Assembly (NCBI GenBank): GCA_947651335.1
Contig: CANSYV010000037.1
Coordinates: 1 to 9,400 of the forward strand
Reading direction: 5' to 3'
Length of the DNA: 9,400 bases
DNA from: an uncultured Lachnospiraceae bacterium
GTDB taxonomy: Bacteria; Bacillota; Clostridia; Lachnospirales; Lachnospiraceae
Positions within the stretch are counted from its first letter, which is position 1; every line of letters starts with the position of its first letter. Made by a program: the position numbers and the translations under genes. Below the pieces are notes generated by a model. The model was not told the origin of the DNA, ran no database searches, and worked only from the letters and a program-made list of their open reading frames with translations. Below are positions 7,345-9,400 of the stretch, in pieces.

Positions 7345-8004
7345 TCACTCACCTGTAATAAAATCCAGAAGCTCTCCGGGCTCATGGATAATGGCCCTGG
7401 CGCCGCTCTCCTTTAGTTCTTCCGGCTGGCGGAATCCCCATGCCACGCCCACCGTATACAGCCCTGCCCTGCCGCCTGTGATCATATCGGTATTGGTATC
7501 TCCCACATACAGACATTCTTCTGGCTGCACATCCAGCTTTTCCAGCACACGGCGGATGCCTGACAAATCCGGCTTTGGCAGAATTTCCTCTGTCTGTCCC
7601 TGGATATAGTCAAAACATTCTGTGCCAAAGAGAGATTCCACCACCTGAACTGCCTGTCTGTGGGGCTTATTGGACAACACCCCAATGGATACGGACAGAC
7701 GTTTTATTTTCTCAAGTGATGCCTCTATCCCCGGATAAGGCTTCACGTGATACAGCGGCTCCTGGGCCAGATAGCTGCGCACCAGCGGTATCCCTTCTTC
7801 CAGGCATTCCCCCTGGCCGCCTCCCGCCCGGTTCAAAGCCCTCTGCCATGCGGCATTCAGACCGTCTCCCGCGTAATAATTATATTCTTCCACCGGCCTG
7901 CCCTCATAACCGAAATGCTCCAGCCCCCGGTTTACTGCACGGGCTATGGACTCCAGCGTATCTGCCAGGGTTCCGTCCAGATCAAAAATACACGCTTTCA
8001 TCAT
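7345..8004 (-). CDS. HAD-IA phosphatase, phosphoglycolate phosphatase-like
   Basis: This is a cytosolic haloacid dehalogenase superfamily phosphatase of subfamily IA, most like phosphoglycolate phosphatase (Gph) or PpaX/beta-phosphoglucomutase-type enzymes. In the 219-residue chain, motif I is DLDGTLADT (nucleophile Asp8, acid Asp10). A helical cap covers about 15-80. Motif II is LSNKP (Ser111), motif III is PKPD (Lys144), and motif IV is VGDTNTDM (Asp169, Asp173). All catalytic residues are present, but the substrate cannot be read from sequence. Two adjacent ATGs (8004 and 8001) follow AGGAGG at a rather long 12-15 bases. A closer ATG, four bases from AGGAGG, gives only the peptide MEK before a TGA that overlaps the real start. 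The gene has a strong promoter at 8033-8061, leads the pair with the small acidic gene, and is divergent from the Cof-type phosphatase. Confidence 0.9.
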   Translation of the reverse strand: MMKACIFDLDGTLADTLESIARAVNRGLEHFGYEGRPVEEYNYYAGDGLNAAWQRALNRAGGGQGECLEEGIPLVRSYLAQEPLYHVKPYPGIEASLEKIKRLSVSIGVLSNKPHRQAVQVVESLFGTECFDYIQGQTEEILPKPDLSGIRRVLEKLDVQPEECLYVGDTNTDMITGGRAGLYTVGVAWGFRQPEELKESGARAIIHEPGELLDFITGE

Positions 8005-8032
8005 TTTTCCATAATTCCTCCTGTTATCCCTT

Positions 8033-8061
8033 AGTATAAAGGGCAGACCATTTTCCTGCAA
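8033..8061 (-). promoter_or_regulatory. Promoter of the HAD-IA phosphatase operon
   Basis: On the minus strand, TTGCAG (-35, 8056-8061) and TATACT (-10, 8033-8038, five of six consensus bases) are separated by exactly 17 bases. Transcription would start near 8026, giving a leader of about 22 bases. The spacer contains one copy of the direct repeat AGACCATTTTCC (8045-8056, plus-strand orientation). Confidence 0.65.
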
Positions 8062-8089
8062 GGGTTTTATTGACAAAGACCATTTTTCC
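8045..8089 (+). repeat. Direct repeat pair between divergent promoters
   Basis: AGACCATTTTCC (8045-8056) recurs as AGACCATTTTTCC (8077-8089), identical except for one extra T, with starts 32 bases apart, close to three helical turns. Each copy lies in the -35/-10 spacer of one of the two divergent promoters, so a regulator could control both HAD genes. The operator role is inference. Confidence 0.5.
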
Positions 8090-8099
8090 GTGTTAGGAT
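8070..8099 (+). promoter_or_regulatory. Promoter of the Cof-type phosphatase gene
   Basis: A perfect TTGACA (8070-8075) is followed after 18 bases by TAGGAT (8094-8099, four of six consensus bases), immediately preceded by TGT, which makes an extended -10. Transcription would start near 8106, about 33 bases before the ATG at 8139. Confidence 0.6.
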
Positions 8100-8138
8100 T
8101 TTTGTAGGAAACTCAAAAGACTAGGAGGCAGCCTTATT

Positions 8139-8954
8139 ATGAAAAAACTGTCCAAAATTTTATTCACAGATCTGGACGACACGTTACTAAACACCCGCAA
8201 ACAAATCACAACAGAAAACCGCCGTGCCATCCAGCAGGCACTCCAGCGGGGACATCAGATTGTCATCTGCACCGGACGGCCTCTCATGGGAACCACTGCG
8301 CTGATTAAGGAATTGGAACTGGACCAGCCAGGCTCCTACGCTGTAACATACAACGGGGGAGTCATTTATGATTGTTTTAAAAAGCAGATCATTTACCAGA
8401 AAACCATTCCCATTCCCTATGTAAAATACATATTTCAGAAATCACAGCAATATAACCTGTTCTGTCAAACATATTCTGATACACATCTTCTGGCACCCTG
8501 CCCGTCCCCAGACCTGGATGAGTACCTGGCCAAGAGCAGTATGCCCTACAAAATCATGCCCTCTCTTCCGGACGGCCTGGATGCAGAACCTGCCAAAGTC
8601 CTGGTAATCGGCCCCAGGAACAAAAGACAGCTGAACCGCTATCTGGGTGATATCCGGGAATGGGCAGAGGATAAAATATCCCTTTTTTATTCCAGCCCAG
8701 TCTATCTGGAGCATGTGCCCCTGGGTATCTCAAAAGGGTCTGCCATACACTGGCTCTGCCGCTATCTGCAGATTCCCCTGGAAAATACCGTGGCCGCAGG
8801 TGACCAGCAAAACGATATTCCCATGCTGCAGACCGCCCATGTGGGCGCGGCCATGGCCAATGCCACAGACGAATGCAAAGCCTCCGCTGATTTTATCACA
8901 AAAAAGGACTGTGACCACAGCGGATTTGCCGAAATCATTGAAAGATTTTTATAA
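8139..8954 (+). CDS. Cof-type HAD-IIB family phosphatase
   Basis: This is a 271-residue cytosolic phosphatase of the Cof/YidA group, which dephosphorylates sugar phosphates, nucleotides or cofactors such as FMN and PLP. Motif I is FTDLDDTLL (Asp11, Asp13), motif II ICTGRP (Thr45), and the cap starts after YNGGVIYD (71-78). Motif III is GISKGSAI (Lys199), and motif IV is AAGDQQNDIPML (Asp222, Asn225, Asp226). The length and the closing MANATDECKASADFIT region are typical for the family. Substrates of Cof proteins cannot be assigned from sequence. AGGAGG lies ten bases before the ATG. The gene appears monocistronic, ending four bases before a hairpin shared with the opposing iron-sulfur gene. 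It may share control with the divergent HAD-IA gene. Confidence 0.93.
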   Translation: MKKLSKILFTDLDDTLLNTRKQITTENRRAIQQALQRGHQIVICTGRPLMGTTALIKELELDQPGSYAVTYNGGVIYDCFKKQIIYQKTIPIPYVKYIFQKSQQYNLFCQTYSDTHLLAPCPSPDLDEYLAKSSMPYKIMPSLPDGLDAEPAKVLVIGPRNKRQLNRYLGDIREWAEDKISLFYSSPVYLEHVPLGISKGSAIHWLCRYLQIPLENTVAAGDQQNDIPMLQTAHVGAAMANATDECKASADFITKKDCDHSGFAEIIERFL

Positions 8955-8957
8955 AAA

Positions 8958-9002
8958 AATCCCGGAGAACACTCACCTGTAAAGGTTTTGCTCTCCGGGA
9001 TT
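8958..9002 (-). terminator. Intrinsic terminator of the iron-sulfur gene, possibly bidirectional
   Basis: AATCCCGGAGA (8958-8968) and TCTCCGGGATT (8992-9002) form a perfect 11-pair stem around a 23-base loop, which itself contains ACCT/AGGT. Read on the minus strand the stem is followed by a run of seven T, the classic rho-independent pattern. On the plus strand the following sequence is TTGTATG, so termination after the Cof-type gene should be weaker. Confidence 0.88.
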
Positions 9003-9021
9003 GTATGTACTTCTAAATCTT

Positions 9022-9267
9022 TTAGTCTTCTTCGCGGATTTCCAGAACTTCCATGGGACATGCTTTTACGCAGATACCGCATGCGGAACATTTTCCAGCT
9101 GTCTCTTTGTCTTCTGCTTTCACCATCAGGCCGAACGGACAAGCTTCCACACATTTTCCGCATCCTGTACAGAGTTTCTTGTCAACCATGTAAACGCCTT
9201 TTGCATTCTGTTTGATTGCTCCGGCTTCACAGGCTTCTGCACATTTTCCACACTGAGGACATGCCAT
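9022..9267 (-). CDS. Poly-[4Fe-4S] ferredoxin-like electron-transfer protein
   Basis: This protein should carry electrons between a redox enzyme and its partner in the cytosol. Three CxxCxxCxxxC motifs are visible, with cysteines at 3/6/9/13, 33/36/39/43 and 60/63/66/70 of the 81 residues counted from the first in-frame ATG. The last two are followed by Pro, as in bacterial ferredoxins. Family members (CooF/HycB-like, DMSO-reductase beta-like) carry a fourth N-terminal cluster and often serve aldehyde:ferredoxin oxidoreductases or similar oxidoreductases. Here the same frame stays open upstream to 9378 and reads NTVCECQIACSSAYHKRED, which looks like a damaged first cluster. It then meets TAG and TAA (9379-9384) with no start codon or Shine-Dalgarno. 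The gene is therefore probably 5'-frameshifted or affected by sequence error, and translation from the ATG at 9267 is weakly supported. It ends the operon at the 8958-9002 terminator. Confidence 0.75.
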   Translation of the reverse strand: MACPQCGKCAEACEAGAIKQNAKGVYMVDKKLCTGCGKCVEACPFGLMVKAEDKETAGKCSACGICVKACPMEVLEIREED

Positions 9268-9400
9268 AACCTTCGGGCTTCCGTCCTTCTTAGCCGCGAT
9301 CTGCAGATAAGATACAGAGATATCCTCTCTCTTATGGTAAGCGGATGAACAGGCGATCTGACATTCGCAGACTGTATTCTATTATCTTTCATCTTTTCTG

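Noticed and set aside
9126..9392. Open frame of 88 codons starting at the ATG at 9392
   Set aside because: It runs out of frame through the cysteine motifs of the iron-sulfur protein, so only its first few codons may be the displaced original start.
1..9400. A multi-gene defence or other new system built from the ATPase, lipoprotein and phosphatases
   Set aside because: The genes lie in separate transcription units in different directions, with promoters and stop structures between them, and each fits an ordinary independent role.

Overview
This window looks like chromosomal DNA from a low-to-moderate GC Firmicute of the class Clostridia, most likely Lachnospiraceae or a close relative. Evidence: strong AGGAGG-type ribosome binding sites, sigma-A-like promoters, a long single-chain PurL of the Clostridia/Streptococcus type, a poly-[4Fe-4S] protein typical of anaerobes, and a Gram-positive style lipoprotein. 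The genus is inferred from protein flavour only. I see no tRNA, rRNA, CRISPR array, insertion sequence or phage gene.

Layout. Positions 1-596 (minus) hold the N-terminal two hundred residues of an AAA-ATPase-like/PD-(D/E)XK family protein that runs off the left edge. It starts 9 bases after the stop of purL (606-4409, minus), a complete 1267-residue phosphoribosylformylglycinamidine synthase. purL has its own promoter (about 4498-4525) and a small hairpin over its Shine-Dalgarno. Upstream is a short unrecognised minus-strand gene of 68 codons (4691-4897), also with its own promoter. Plus-strand transcription then starts for a 600-residue lipoprotein (5237-7039) with a DUF5666-like N-terminal part, a four-unit Pro-rich repeat and a probable right-handed beta-helix.

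The lipoprotein gene converges on a minus-strand pair: a HAD-IA phosphatase (7345-8004) followed by an 87-residue acidic protein (7062-7325). The convergent junction holds two interleaved perfect inverted repeats. The HAD-IA gene is divergent from a Cof-type HAD-IIB phosphatase (8139-8954, plus). The two promoters are nearly back-to-back, and each contains one copy of a 12-13 base direct repeat in its spacer. A hairpin at 8958-9002 terminates the last gene, a minus-strand protein with three visible [4Fe-4S] motifs (9022-9267), whose 5' end looks damaged.

Most of this is ordinary housekeeping and surface-protein content. I found no convincing multi-gene defence, mobile or biosynthetic system. 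The items worth a second look are structural: the interleaved inverted repeats at 7041-7107, the paired direct repeats between the two HAD genes, the Shine-Dalgarno hairpin of purL, and the broken start of the iron-sulfur gene.
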